Below the pieces are notes generated by a model. The model had not been told where the DNA came from, made no database searches, and worked only from the letters and a program-made list of their open reading frames with translations. Positions 1 through 9,218 of a stretch of DNA of 64,000 nt are shown here, one piece after another. The translations under genes were made by a program, and so were the position numbers. This stretch comes from Streptomyces asoensis. GTDB taxonomy: Bacteria; Actinomycetota; Actinomycetes; Streptomycetales; Streptomycetaceae. Location: assembly GCF_016860545.1 (NCBI RefSeq), contig NZ_BNEB01000002.1, forward strand, positions 1,240,001 to 1,304,000, in the 5' to 3' direction. Each line of letters starts with the position of its first letter. The stretch's first letter is position 1.

Positions 1-1016
1 CCAACCGCTCGGCCGACACCCACCTGCTGCGTTTCCCGCTCCCGGAGGAGTGGGGCATCGACCTGTACCTCAAGGACGAGTCGACCCACCCCACCGGCAG
101 CCTCAAGCACCGGCTCGCCCGTTCCCTCTTCCTGTACGGCCTCTGCAACGGCTGGATCCGCCCCGACCGCCCCGTGATCGAGGCGTCCAGCGGCTCGACG
201 GCCGTGTCCGAGGCGTACTTCGCCAAGCTGATCGGTGTGCCGTTCATCGCGGTCATGCCGCGTACGACGAGCGCCGAGAAGATCCGCCTGATCGAATTCC
301 ACGGCGGCCGCTGCCACTTCGTCGCCGACTCCCGCACGATGTACGAGGAGTCGGCCCGCCTCGCGGCGGACAGCGGCGGCCACTACATGGACCAGTTCAC
401 CTACGCGGAACGGGCCACGGATTGGCGCGGCAACAACAACATCGCCGAATCCATCTTCCGGCAGATGGAACGGGAGCGGTTCCCGGAACCCGCCTGGATC
501 GTCGCCACGGCCGGCACCGGCGGCACCTCCGCGACGCTCGCCCGCTACGTGCACTACACGCAGCGCGACACCCGTATCTGCGTGGCGGATCCGGAGAACT
601 CCTGCTTCTTCGAGGGCTGGACCACCGGCGATCCGGACGTCACCTGCGACTGCGGTTCGCGCATCGAGGGCATCGGCCGCCCGCGCATGGAGCCGAGCTT
701 CGTGCCGGGCGCCGTCGACCGGATGATGAAGGTCCCGGACGCGGCCAGCGTCGCCGCCGTGCGGGCCCTGGAGCAGGCCATCGGCCGCAAGGCGGGCGGC
801 TCCACGGGCACCGGACTGTGGAGCGCGCTGAAGATCGTCGCGGAGATGGTCGCGGACGGGCGCCGGGGCAGCGTGGTCACCCTGCTCTGCGACCCGGGCG
901 ACCGCTACCTCGACAAGTACTACTCCGACGCCTGGCTCGCCGGACAGGGCCTGGACGTCACCCCGTACACCACCGCCATCGAGTCGCTTCTGGCCACGGG
1001 TGTGTGGCAGGCCTGA
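1..1016 (+). CDS. PLP-dependent cysteine synthase-family enzyme (Cds1-like), 5' truncated by window edge
   Basis: The reading frame is open from base 3 to a TGA at 1014-1016 (337 visible residues), so the start lies before the window. It belongs to the fold-type II PLP family (cysteine synthase / cystathionine beta-synthase). The Schiff-base lysine is the K of GSLKHR, encoded at bases 105-107. A Gly/Thr-rich phosphate-binding loop ([12 protein letters not shown]) lies in the middle, and a second Gly-rich stretch (KAGGSTGTG) further on. The spacing and the [11 protein letters not shown] motif resemble mycobacterial Cds1, an L-cysteine desulfhydrase releasing sulfide, pyruvate and ammonia, more than true CysK. 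Probably about 20-30 N-terminal residues are missing. The substrate is inferred from family resemblance only. Confidence 0.85.
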   Translation, partial: NRSADTHLLRFPLPEEWGIDLYLKDESTHPTGSLKHRLARSLFLYGLCNGWIRPDRPVIEASSGSTAVSEAYFAKLIGVPFIAVMPRTTSAEKIRLIEFHGGRCHFVADSRTMYEESARLAADSGGHYMDQFTYAERATDWRGNNNIAESIFRQMERERFPEPAWIVATAGTGGTSATLARYVHYTQRDTRICVADPENSCFFEGWTTGDPDVTCDCGSRIEGIGRPRMEPSFVPGAVDRMMKVPDAASVAAVRALEQAIGRKAGGSTGTGLWSALKIVAEMVADGRRGSVVTLLCDPGDRYLDKYYSDAWLAGQGLDVTPYTTAIESLLATGVWQA

Positions 1017-1037
1017 CGACGGCCGGGGCAGCGACCC

Positions 1038-1514
1038 TCAGGACGCGAGCCGGCGGTCCAGCCGCTTCACCGCGCCCCTGAAGGAGCGGCCGAGGCCCGG
1101 CCGCGCGGGCCGCAGAAGCGCCCGGAAGGCCCGGCCGCCGTCGGCGGCGAACGTCCACCGCACCCGTGTGCCCGTGCCGGCCGGGGCGAGCCGCCACTCC
1201 TCGACCAGCGCGCTGATACCCGGCGCGTTGGTCACGTCCACGCGGTAGGCGTACAGTTCCGGCTCCTGCGCCGCGAGGACCGTCTCGCGGAAGCGCCCGC
1301 CGCCGAGCAGCCGCACGTCGCGTCCCGCACCGCCGTCCAGGGGCTCGACGGACCGCACGGCCGGGAACCACTCGGCCCAGCCGGCCACGTCCTCGGCGAG
1401 GGCCCGGAAGACCCGCTCGGGCGGAGCGGACAGCTCATGGGCGAAGACCAGCCGTACGGGAGCCGTCTCCACGAACGCGAGCCCTTCGGGACGCAACCGG
1501 TGAGCCATGCCCAC
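1038..1514 (-). CDS. SRPBCC-family (polyketide cyclase/dehydrase-like) protein
   Basis: A 158-residue protein with the START/Bet v1-like SRPBCC layout: an N-terminal strand around VFAHELSAPPERVFRAL, a middle WAEWFPAVRSVEPL segment, a strand pair ending in VEEWRLAPAGTGTRVRW, and a long C-terminal helix with basic residues. These folds bind hydrophobic ligands in a cavity. The C-terminal segment matches the usual SRPBCC coenzyme-binding or membrane-stress proteins of actinomycetes, and no catalytic residue can be named. It lies 48 bases downstream of the DeoR-type regulator on the same strand, so co-transcription is plausible. Ligand unknown. Confidence 0.75.
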   Translation of the reverse strand: MGMAHRLRPEGLAFVETAPVRLVFAHELSAPPERVFRALAEDVAGWAEWFPAVRSVEPLDGGAGRDVRLLGGGRFRETVLAAQEPELYAYRVDVTNAPGISALVEEWRLAPAGTGTRVRWTFAADGGRAFRALLRPARPGLGRSFRGAVKRLDRRLAS

Positions 1515-1562
1515 GACCTCCTGGAGCCGGGAAACGGGTGCGTCACCCTAGCCGCGGCTCCC

Positions 1563-2390
1563 TCAGATGTCTGTACCCTCGCCCGGCTCGCCCGCGACCA
1601 CCAGCCGCAGCAGCTCCGAGATCTCCGCCCGCTCCGCACCCGGCAGCCCCGCATCCGTCACCAGGGTGTCGACCTGCTCCAGCGCCGCGAACGAACTCAG
1701 GCCCACCACACCCCACTTGGTGTGATCGGCGACCACCACGACCCGGCGCGCCGACTGCACCAGGCGCCGGTTGGTCTCGGCCTCCGCGAGGTTCGGCGTG
1801 GACAGACCGGCCTCGGCCGATATCCCGTGCACACCCAGGAACAGCAGGTCGAAGTGGAGCGCGGCGATGGCCTGGTCGGCGACCGGGCCCACCAGCGAGT
1901 CCGACGGCGTGCGCACCCCGCCGGTCAGCACGACCGTCGCCGCGCCCTGCCGGGGGCCCGAGGACCGCTGCGCCATGTGGAAGACGTCGGCCACCCGCAC
2001 CGAGTTGGTGACCACGGTCAGGTCCGGCACGTCCACCAGGTGGTGCGCCAGCGCGAACGTCGTCGTACCGCCCGACAGCGCGATCGCGCTGCCCGGGGCG
2101 ACGAGCTCCGCCGCCGCCTTGGCGATGTCCTCCTTGGCGGTCAGCTCCAGACCCGACTTCGCCTCGAACCCGGGCTCGTGGGTGCTCGCCTCCACCACCG
2201 GGACCGCGCCGCCGTGCACCTTCTCCAGGACACCCTGGCGGGCCAGCGCGTCGAGGTCGCGGCGCACCGTCATGTCCGACACGCCGAGCTTGCGGGTCAG
2301 CTCGTTGACACGGACGCCGCCGCGTCGGCGTACCTCGTCCAGGATCAGGGCGCGGCGCTGCTCCGCGAGGAGGTTCTGATTCTCACTCAC
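1563..2390 (-). CDS. DeoR/GlpR-family transcriptional regulator
   Basis: A 275-residue regulator. Residues 1-60 form the DeoR winged helix-turn-helix, with VNELTRKLGVSDMTVRRDL as recognition unit and EKVHGGAV closing the wing. The rest is the DeoRC sensor domain, related to the ribose-5-phosphate isomerase fold: IALSGGTTTFALA, the TNS strand, LTGG, LFLGVHGIS, a VVVVADHTKWG motif and a VTDAG motif. Such regulators usually respond to a phosphorylated sugar and control the adjacent sugar or polyol genes, but no sugar gene is next to this one. The nearest downstream gene on the strand is the SRPBCC protein. A decayed member of the same family lies at about 33.4-33.7 kb. Confidence 0.9.
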   Translation of the reverse strand: MSENQNLLAEQRRALILDEVRRRGGVRVNELTRKLGVSDMTVRRDLDALARQGVLEKVHGGAVPVVEASTHEPGFEAKSGLELTAKEDIAKAAAELVAPGSAIALSGGTTTFALAHHLVDVPDLTVVTNSVRVADVFHMAQRSSGPRQGAATVVLTGGVRTPSDSLVGPVADQAIAALHFDLLFLGVHGISAEAGLSTPNLAEAETNRRLVQSARRVVVVADHTKWGVVGLSSFAALEQVDTLVTDAGLPGAERAEISELLRLVVAGEPGEGTDI

Positions 2391-2671
2391 GTACGCTCCG
2401 GTCCTTTCCCTCGACCCGTCCGACAGGCCCGCCCACCTGCTCCGACGAGGTCATTCTCGCCGAACCCGGTGCGGGGGCGTCCCATCCTCGCACGGCTCGC
2501 TCACCGCCGGTCCACCACCCCGACGCGTGCATGCCACTCACCGGCCGCCCCGCCGCGGATCGCACGGTCCGGGGAGGTTCCGTGACGGGAGGTGTATCAA
2601 GGCCGTGGAGTGGCGATCCTTATGTCCGCACGGACGCATGTCGAAGGCGTGTCACGGGGGAAGTGCGAACA

Positions 2672-5008
2672 GTGGAACCAGCCTCTGCGGACAGACCGGC
2701 CCTGGAACTCCTGGTGCACGGCGTGGGAGGTGCCACGCCCGAGAAGATGCTCGACGATCCGCGCACGGTGCGGATCGACGGCGACGACACGGCGGCCCTG
2801 TTCCGGCGCGCCGACGACGTCACCGCCGACGCCGGACCGGCCGGTGACCGCCGCCGCGACACCCCGGTGCCCGAGGCCTACGTGTGGTCCAACCTCACCT
2901 CCGGCAACGGCACCCGCGCCCTGTGGCTGCTGCTCCTGCCGTTCATGGTCGTCAACCTCGCCCACTGGATGCGCCCCGCCGCCCGGGAGGGCCTGCGCGC
3001 GGTGCGCGCGTACGGTCTGCTGGTGCGGCTCGCGGCGCTCAGCCTGACGGTGCTGCTCGTCGCCGCCGCCTGCGAGGTCGCCCTGGACCTCACCGCCTGG
3101 CAGTGCGCGGGCACCGCCGCGTGCGCCGGGCGGCACTCCTGGCTGGGCTTCCTGTCGCCGCAGGCCTCGGACGGCGGCTGGTGGAGCCTGCCCGGCCGCA
3201 GGCTCGCCCTCGCCGCCCTGGTCCCCACCGCGCTGACCGCTCTCCTGTGGTACCTGTCCCACCGCACCTGGCGGGCGTACGAGTCCCAGGAACCCCTGGA
3301 CCCCACGAGCGAACCCGCGAACGGCCCCGCCCACACCGCGCTCGGCCGGCCCGGCTTCTGGTTCGGGCGCCGGCTGGTGGCCCGGCTGCGCGCCGCCCAC
3401 ACGGCGGCGGCCCTGCTGACCGTGGCCGCGGCGGTCGGTACGGCGGCCGTACGGGAGGACCGACGGCCCGGCGGCCCCGCCCTCCTGGAGGTGCTCGGCG
3501 GGTTGCTGGAGGCGTCGCTGCTGGCCGGCGCGCTGGCCACGGTGTGGGTGGTGTGCCGCCGGGGCCGCAGCGAACACCGCCTCGACCGTCGTCTCGACGC
3601 GCACCTCGTGCACCGCCTGCCCCTGGCCGCCTTCGCCCTGCTCGCCCTCACCCTGGTGTACGCCGGCTGGGAGCGCCCCGGCTGGCGCTCCGCGGGACGG
3701 CTCCCCGGGGACGCGGCCTTCGGCGCCCTCGCGCTGTCCCAGGGCGTCCTGGTGATCGCCCTCGCCGTCGTCGCCCGGATCCTGCACCACTGCCCGCGCG
3801 AGCGCCCCGCGCGGGCGGAACCGGACGGGACGGCCGCCGCAGGGTGTGGGCCGCAGGAGCGCTGCGCGCTGCGCGGGCTCGGCGGGCCCGCCGTGACGAT
3901 GCTCGCCTGCGCGCTCGGCGGGGTGATGTCCGGCGGGGTGTCGCAGCGCGTGTCGGACTGGCTGGACGGCACCGGCACCTTCCTCGACGGCCCGCCGGTG
4001 CTGCTGACCTGGCAGGCCTCCGTGATTCCCGTGCTGATCGTCGTCCTGCTGGTGCTGTGCTGCCTGCTCGCCCGGCGGACCGTGCGGCTGACCCGCGCCG
4101 AGGAGAGTGCCGTGGTCCGCGAGTACGGGGTGCCGCGCCCGGACCCGGCCCGCACCCGGCGCATCGCCCGCGCCCGCGCCATGGCCACGCTCACCGACCG
4201 CGGGCCGCTCCTCGTGGCGGTCACCTCCGGCGCCACCCTGCTGCTCGGCGCGGGAGCCCTCGTGGGCGCCCTCGGCACCGGGAAGACCCCGGTCCGGGCC
4301 GGGGACGGCGCCCAGCCCCTCGTCCAGGGCGCCGCGCAGACCGCCCAGGCGCTCGGCTCCTGGCTCGTCGGACTGGGCTTCGTCCTCTTCGTCACCTGGG
4401 GCCGGCGCGCCTACAAGGACGCCTCCGCCCGGCGCACGATCGGCATCCTCTGGGACGTCGGCACCTTCTGGCCGCGCGCCGCGCACCCCTTCGCCCCGCC
4501 CTGCTACGCCGAGCGCGCGGTCCCCGACCTGACCTGGCGCATGGCAGCCTGGACGCGTGCCACGGGCGGCCGTCTGGTGATCTCCGGACACTCCCAGGGC
4601 AGTGTCCTCGCGGCCGCCGCGGCCTGGCAGCTGAAACCGTCCGACCGCGGGCGCGTCGCCCTGCTCACCTACGGATCGCCGATCGAGCGGCTCTACGGCC
4701 GCTGGTTCCCGGCCCACTTCGGACCCGCCGCGCTGGCCGCCCTGCACGAGGACATCGCCTGCTGGCGCAATCTGTACCGGCTCACCGACCCCATCGGCGG
4801 ACCGATCCGGCTGTCCGGCGACGACTGCGGCCCCCAGGTGGACCGCGAGCCCCTCGCCGACCCCCTGGCGTACGGCCGCGACGAGCAGCACCCGCTGCCC
4901 GCCGCGGTCCTCGGCCACTCCGACTACCAGGCCGACCCGGTGTTCGCGCAGGAACGGGCCAAGCTGCTGGGACGGCTGGAACCGGAGGTGCCCCAGCAGC
5001 GCGTCTGA
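2672..5008 (+). CDS. Large integral membrane protein with a split alpha/beta-hydrolase (lipase-like) domain
   Basis: With the GTG at 2672 the protein has 778 residues. That start was chosen because a GGGGGA Shine-Dalgarno lies nine bases upstream; the frame stays open back to 2531. Residues 10-20 read LLVHGVGGA, the HG oxyanion-hole strand of an alpha/beta hydrolase. Several hundred residues with about ten hydrophobic spans follow. The hydrolase then resumes with a textbook nucleophile elbow GHSQGS (Ser641), a LTYGSP strand, a possible acid in RLTDPIGGP and a possible catalytic His in GHSDYQADP. The apparent triad is therefore complete but interrupted by a membrane block. Role and substrate are unknown; a membrane-lipid esterase is one possibility. 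The gene ends five bases before the convergent AAA+ gene. Confidence 0.7.
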   Translation: MEPASADRPALELLVHGVGGATPEKMLDDPRTVRIDGDDTAALFRRADDVTADAGPAGDRRRDTPVPEAYVWSNLTSGNGTRALWLLLLPFMVVNLAHWMRPAAREGLRAVRAYGLLVRLAALSLTVLLVAAACEVALDLTAWQCAGTAACAGRHSWLGFLSPQASDGGWWSLPGRRLALAALVPTALTALLWYLSHRTWRAYESQEPLDPTSEPANGPAHTALGRPGFWFGRRLVARLRAAHTAAALLTVAAAVGTAAVREDRRPGGPALLEVLGGLLEASLLAGALATVWVVCRRGRSEHRLDRRLDAHLVHRLPLAAFALLALTLVYAGWERPGWRSAGRLPGDAAFGALALSQGVLVIALAVVARILHHCPRERPARAEPDGTAAAGCGPQERCALRGLGGPAVTMLACALGGVMSGGVSQRVSDWLDGTGTFLDGPPVLLTWQASVIPVLIVVLLVLCCLLARRTVRLTRAEESAVVREYGVPRPDPARTRRIARARAMATLTDRGPLLVAVTSGATLLLGAGALVGALGTGKTPVRAGDGAQPLVQGAAQTAQALGSWLVGLGFVLFVTWGRRAYKDASARRTIGILWDVGTFWPRAAHPFAPPCYAERAVPDLTWRMAAWTRATGGRLVISGHSQGSVLAAAAAWQLKPSDRGRVALLTYGSPIERLYGRWFPAHFGPAALAALHEDIACWRNLYRLTDPIGGPIRLSGDDCGPQVDREPLADPLAYGRDEQHPLPAAVLGHSDYQADPVFAQERAKLLGRLEPEVPQQRV

Positions 5009-5013
5009 GCGGA

Positions 5014-7458
5014 TCAGGGCAGCGCCGGCAGGTCCTCCGCGTACACCAGTGTCAGATCGTCGGTGCTCGGCTCCGCCACCTGGGCCACCCGGCTCGCGTG
5101 CCGCTCTACCATCGCCTCGAACGTCTGGCGCGCGGTGCGTCCGTTGCCGAAGGCGGGCCCCTTGGGCAGCTCGGTGAAGTATTTCAGCAGGGCGTCGGCG
5201 GTGCCCGGACCGAGCCGGTACTCGTGCTCCTCCGCCTGCTGCTCCACGATCCGCAGCAGCTCGTCCGGGCCGTAGTCGCCGAAGGTGATGGTCCGTGAGA
5301 AGCGGGATGCCACACCGGGGTTGACCGACAGGAAGCGTTCCATCTCGGCCGTGTAGCCCGCCACGATGACGACCACCGAGTCCCGGTGGTCCTCCATCAG
5401 CTTCACCAGGGTGTCGATGGCCTCCTTGCCGAAGTCCCGCCCCGCGTCCTCGGGCGACAGCGCGTAGGCCTCGTCGATGAACAGCACGCCGCCGTGCGCC
5501 CGTTGGAAGGCCTCCTGGGTCCGGATCGCCGTCGAGCCGATGTGCTCACCGACCAGGTCGACGCGGGAGACCTCGACCAGATGCCCCTTCTCCAGGACGT
5601 CGAGGGCGGCGAGGATCTCGCCGTAGAGACGGGCCACGGTCGTCTTGCCGGTGCCGGGGGAGCCGGTGAACACCAGGTGCCGTTTGACCGACGCGGCCTT
5701 GAGCCCCGCCTGCTGACGGCGCCGACCCACCTCGATCATGTCGATGAGGGCCCGCACCTCGCGCTTGACGCTCTCCAGGCCCACCAGGGTGTCCAGTTCG
5801 CCGAGCACGTCCTTCGAGGTCCGTACCGACGTCGCCGGCTCCTCGGCCGGCTGCTGCGGCTGCGGAGCGGTCACCCGCTGGCCGGGGACCATGCCCAGCA
5901 GCCCGGGTGACTGGGCGGTCGTCTGCACGGCCGCCTCCGGTGCGGCCACGGGTCCGGGGCCGCGCACGCCGGCGCTCTCGTCGCTGGTGCAGTCCTCGAC
6001 GACGGGACCGGTGCCCGGCTCCGCGTCCGTCCCGTCGGCGAACTCGTAACCGCCGCGCGCGCAGCGCTCGGTGCGGCACTTGCGCAGCGTCGTACGGCTG
6101 CCGTCTATGACGTGGAAGCCGTAGCCGCCGCTGTTCGTCACCCGGCAGTTCAGGAAGCTGCCGCGGCCGCCCGCCGACACGTAGAACCCGGCCTCGGCGG
6201 GGGAGTCGACCGTGCACCGCTCGACGGTGGGGTCGGCGCCCTTGGTGACGATCACGCCGGTCTGGGTGCCGTCCACGGTGCAGTTGTTGAGGGTGCCGCC
6301 GCTGCCGTGGTCGCGGAACCACGCCCCCGTGGCCGCGTCCCGGATCCGGCAGTCGTCGAGCTGCGCGGTCGCCCCGTCGCTCACCGACACCGCCGTGTTG
6401 CGGACCTGCGACAGGTCGCTGTCCACGACGTCCGCCCGGGAGCCCCGGTCGAGGACGAACAGGGCGTCGGGCACGTCGTGCACCCGGCAGGAGTCGAGGA
6501 CCGCGGTGGCCCCGTCGCTGACCCAGACCGCCGGGTAGTCGCCGGTGCTGTCGAAGATCTCGCACTGGTTGGCGTCCACGCGCGTGCCCGGGTCCCACAC
6601 CGACAGCCCGTTGCGCCCGAACTGACGCACTGTCGTGCGGGTCAGCGTCAGGACGGAGCGGGAGCGCAGGTCGACCGCGTTCTCCGGGATGTCGTGGATC
6701 CGGCAGTCGGCCAGGGTGAGCACGGCGTCCGTGTCGAGCGTGACGCCGTCGGCGGTCGTGCGGTGCACGTCGCAGTCGGTCAGGTGCGCGGTGGCCCGGG
6801 CGGTGATCTGGACGCCGCCGCCCCGCACCTCGTAGACCTCGCAGCCCACCGCCTCCAGGGAGGAGCCGTCGCCGGTCGCGCTGAGGCCCGCGCCGGAGGT
6901 GTGGTGGATCCGGCAGCGCTCGAGCCGGGGGTGCGCGCCCCCGCGCACCGAGACGCCGGCCTGACCCGCCGCGACGACCTCGCACTCCTCGAACACGCCT
7001 CCGCCGCCGTCGACCACGGCGATGCCGATGCCCGCCGGGTTGTCGACCGTGCACCGGCGGACCGTCGGGCGGGCGCTGCCGCGCACCTCGATGCCCGCGG
7101 CGGACCGGGTGACGATCCGCACGTCCAGCAGCTCGGGGGTGCCCTCCTCGACGAGCACCGCGGGTGCGGCGGCGTCCTGGCCCTCCACGTGCAGGTCCTG
7201 GAGCACCGCCGAGGCGCGCACGGTCAACGGCACGCCGTCCGCGGGCGCGAGGCGCACGGAGCCCGGCAGGCCCTCGGGGCCGCGCAGCGTCACCGACCGC
7301 TCCACGACCAGGTTCTCCCGGTACGTCCCGGGGGCGATGGTGAGGACGTCCCCCTCGGCCGCGGCCTCCAGGGCGGCGGCGAGGGATGCGTACTCACCCG
7401 TGCGGCGCCGCCACCTCGACGTGCCGGTGTGCGTCACCTGGACCGTGCCCTGTGCCAT
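5014..7458 (-). CDS. Right-handed parallel beta-helix repeat protein fused to a CbxX/CfxQ-type AAA+ ATPase
   Basis: The ATG at 7458 gives 814 residues and begins MAQGTVQV; an upstream in-frame ATG at 7569 looks too far. Residues about 15-520 are repeated short strands of the type DSCRVHDVPD / NCTVDGTQTGV, the pectate-lyase-like right-handed beta-helix seen in periplasmic copper-binding (NosD) and carbohydrate-binding proteins. After a Pro/Gln-rich linker comes an AAA+ module: Walker A GSPGTGKTT (Lys605), Walker B LFIDEAYAL (Asp662-Glu663), a sensor strand VVIVAGYT and an arginine-finger region NPGVASRFSR. This AAA subtype is shared with CbxX Rubisco activase and EccA of type VII secretion. 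There is no signal peptide, so it acts in the cytoplasm. Partner unknown. Confidence 0.85.
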   Translation of the reverse strand: MAQGTVQVTHTGTSRWRRRTGEYASLAAALEAAAEGDVLTIAPGTYRENLVVERSVTLRGPEGLPGSVRLAPADGVPLTVRASAVLQDLHVEGQDAAAPAVLVEEGTPELLDVRIVTRSAAGIEVRGSARPTVRRCTVDNPAGIGIAVVDGGGGVFEECEVVAAGQAGVSVRGGAHPRLERCRIHHTSGAGLSATGDGSSLEAVGCEVYEVRGGGVQITARATAHLTDCDVHRTTADGVTLDTDAVLTLADCRIHDIPENAVDLRSRSVLTLTRTTVRQFGRNGLSVWDPGTRVDANQCEIFDSTGDYPAVWVSDGATAVLDSCRVHDVPDALFVLDRGSRADVVDSDLSQVRNTAVSVSDGATAQLDDCRIRDAATGAWFRDHGSGGTLNNCTVDGTQTGVIVTKGADPTVERCTVDSPAEAGFYVSAGGRGSFLNCRVTNSGGYGFHVIDGSRTTLRKCRTERCARGGYEFADGTDAEPGTGPVVEDCTSDESAGVRGPGPVAAPEAAVQTTAQSPGLLGMVPGQRVTAPQPQQPAEEPATSVRTSKDVLGELDTLVGLESVKREVRALIDMIEVGRRRQQAGLKAASVKRHLVFTGSPGTGKTTVARLYGEILAALDVLEKGHLVEVSRVDLVGEHIGSTAIRTQEAFQRAHGGVLFIDEAYALSPEDAGRDFGKEAIDTLVKLMEDHRDSVVVIVAGYTAEMERFLSVNPGVASRFSRTITFGDYGPDELLRIVEQQAEEHEYRLGPGTADALLKYFTELPKGPAFGNGRTARQTFEAMVERHASRVAQVAEPSTDDLTLVYAEDLPALP

Positions 7459-7565
7459 GGCGTTGATGTGCCCCCACCTCGTGTTACGCGGGTCGATGCC
7501 GAATGCTTCGGCCGGACCACCGTAGCGTGCGCGCGGGTGGTGGGTTGACCAGAGACGGAAGGCCG

Positions 7566-8180
7566 TCAACTACCGGCGCCGGTGCGGCCCCAGTCGGGAC
7601 CCGCCCGGTCCCAGGCCTGGTCCCAGCGGGCGTAGCGGCGGCGGACCAGGCGCCAGACGATCAGCCGCCGGCCGACCTCGCAGGCCCCCGCGGTCAGCAG
7701 GGCCGCGCCGAATCCGGCGAGCACGGCGTGCGTGGTCGCGGTGACGGAGTCCAGCGGGCGGGGCACCAGGGCGCCGTGCCCGTCGGTCCATATCGCGAAG
7801 TGGTCCCCGCCGTGCGGGGACTTGAGGCCCGCCAGGAGCGTGCCCCGCTGCGCCGTGCCGTCCGGCGCCGTCCACCGCGCGACGACCCTGGTGCGGGTCT
7901 CGCGGCCGGTGACCGTCTCCGGGTCCACCTCCAGCGGCGAGCCCTGCGCCTTGCGCACCACGGTGGCGACGACCTCGTGCCGGGACTGCCGTTGCTCGCG
8001 GACCGACCGCTGGAGGACGTCCTGCGCGACGGAGCCGACGACGGACCCCACCACGGGCGCCACGACGAGGATCATCACCAGGGCCGACAGCGCCACCCAC
8101 GCCTCGACCAGATCCGTCGTACGACACAGCGGGTTGTGTCGCCAGCGCCAGATTCCGCCGATCGCTCGCACCGCCCGCAC
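7566..8180 (-). CDS. Rv1733c-family two-helix membrane protein
   Basis: A 204-residue protein with the Rv1733c layout. An N-terminal RWRHNPLCRTTDLVEAW motif precedes the first transmembrane helix (about residues 28-50). A soluble domain of about 90 residues follows, with the WTAPDG strand and a HFAIWTDGHG turn. A second transmembrane helix (about 145-165) precedes a basic tail with many Arg residues. Mycobacterial Rv1733c is a dormancy-regulon membrane antigen, and streptomycete paralogues are common with no assigned biochemistry. It lies upstream of the beta-helix/AAA+ gene on the same strand with a 107-base gap, so it may or may not share its transcript. Confidence 0.8.
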   Translation of the reverse strand: MRAVRAIGGIWRWRHNPLCRTTDLVEAWVALSALVMILVVAPVVGSVVGSVAQDVLQRSVREQRQSRHEVVATVVRKAQGSPLEVDPETVTGRETRTRVVARWTAPDGTAQRGTLLAGLKSPHGGDHFAIWTDGHGALVPRPLDSVTATTHAVLAGFGAALLTAGACEVGRRLIVWRLVRRRYARWDQAWDRAGPDWGRTGAGS

Positions 8181-8354
8181 CCCCTTCCCGCTCCGTGATA
8201 ACCCCCGTCGGAGCCGTTCACGTGCGGGTCCGGGGAAAGAGAGAGCGAAATCACCAGGGCCCGGGACCTCTCATGAACTTCTCACGCAGCATCAACGCCC
8301 CGAGGCCCGGCAGGGGTTCCCGCGGATCACCCGGTCCGGTGACCGCGGCCGGAA

Positions 8355-9179
8355 CTATGCGATGACGCGCACCGGGTCACCGGCTTCGACCGTCCCGCGA
8401 CGCAGTGGGACCAGGTTCTGACCGAAGACGAGCTTGCCGCCGAGGCGCCGGTGCCGGCCCAGGGTGTACAGCGGCTCCTTGCCGCGGGCCGCGGTACCCT
8501 GGTCGGTGGTGGTCACCACGCACCGTCCGCACGGCTTGGCGACCCGGAACTCGACCTCCCCGACGGCGATGCGCGACCAGCCGTCCTCGGCCCACGGCGT
8601 GGTGCCCGCCACGACCAGGTTCGGCCGGAAACGGTTCATGGGCAACGGTCCCTCGGCGGCGTGCCCGTCGCGCGCGATCAGTGAGTTGAGGGCGTCGAGC
8701 GAGGCGGTCGTGGTGACCAGCAGCGGATATCCGTCGGCGAATGCGACGGTCTCGCCGGGGCGTGCGTACTCCGGGTCGACAGGTCTGCGGACGGCGGGGT
8801 CGTCCATGTGCACCAGCCGTACGTCGGCGCCGACATGGGCGCTGCACCAGGCGTGCGCGTCGTCGTCGGCGAGGACCCCCTCCACCTTGTCGCGGAAGAT
8901 CTCCATGGACACCGTGCCCACCGGGTCGGGAACGGCCACCGTCAGCGGTTCGAGGCCGGGCGCGGACAGCCGTAGGCCGCCGCCGGGCAGGAGCTCGGCG
9001 GCGGCCAGGGCCAGATGCGGTCGTTGCCGCTGGGTGACGACCTTTCCCCCGTCGTCGATCAGTGCCCAGCGCCGGTCACCGGCCAGCCCCCAGGGCTCCA
9101 CGACGGCCCTCCGGGGGCTCTGCCCCCGGAACGCCTTGACCGGATGGACGTGAATCGACAGCAGTTCCCCATGACCCAT
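8355..9179 (-). CDS. MOSC domain-containing protein (molybdenum-cofactor sulfurase C-terminal-like)
   Basis: A 274-residue protein with an N-terminal MOSC beta-barrel (about residues 1-110, starting with the VHPVKAFRG strand and WGLAGDRRWALID) and a MOSC domain (about 130-270). The MOSC domain carries the conserved RFRPNLVV motif and the cysteine site KPCGRCVVTT. In the family this cysteine carries sulfur or binds the molybdenum cofactor; relatives include YcbX and mARC, which reduce N-hydroxylated compounds. No ferredoxin domain is fused, so an electron donor would have to come from elsewhere. It stands alone between the Rv1733c and DUF6643 genes. The reaction is not determinable from sequence. 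Confidence 0.88.
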   Translation of the reverse strand: MGHGELLSIHVHPVKAFRGQSPRRAVVEPWGLAGDRRWALIDDGGKVVTQRQRPHLALAAAELLPGGGLRLSAPGLEPLTVAVPDPVGTVSMEIFRDKVEGVLADDDAHAWCSAHVGADVRLVHMDDPAVRRPVDPEYARPGETVAFADGYPLLVTTTASLDALNSLIARDGHAAEGPLPMNRFRPNLVVAGTTPWAEDGWSRIAVGEVEFRVAKPCGRCVVTTTDQGTAARGKEPLYTLGRHRRLGGKLVFGQNLVPLRRGTVEAGDPVRVIA

Positions 9180-9218
9180 GAGGTCATCCTGCCAGGCGGC
9201 ACGGACGACCCGGTCGGC

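Noticed and set aside
2597..4918. A 773-codon open frame on the minus strand opposite the split hydrolase gene
   Set aside because: Antisense shadow of a high-G+C gene; Gln/Gly/Arg-rich low-complexity translation without any domain, while the plus frame has clear motifs and membrane spans.
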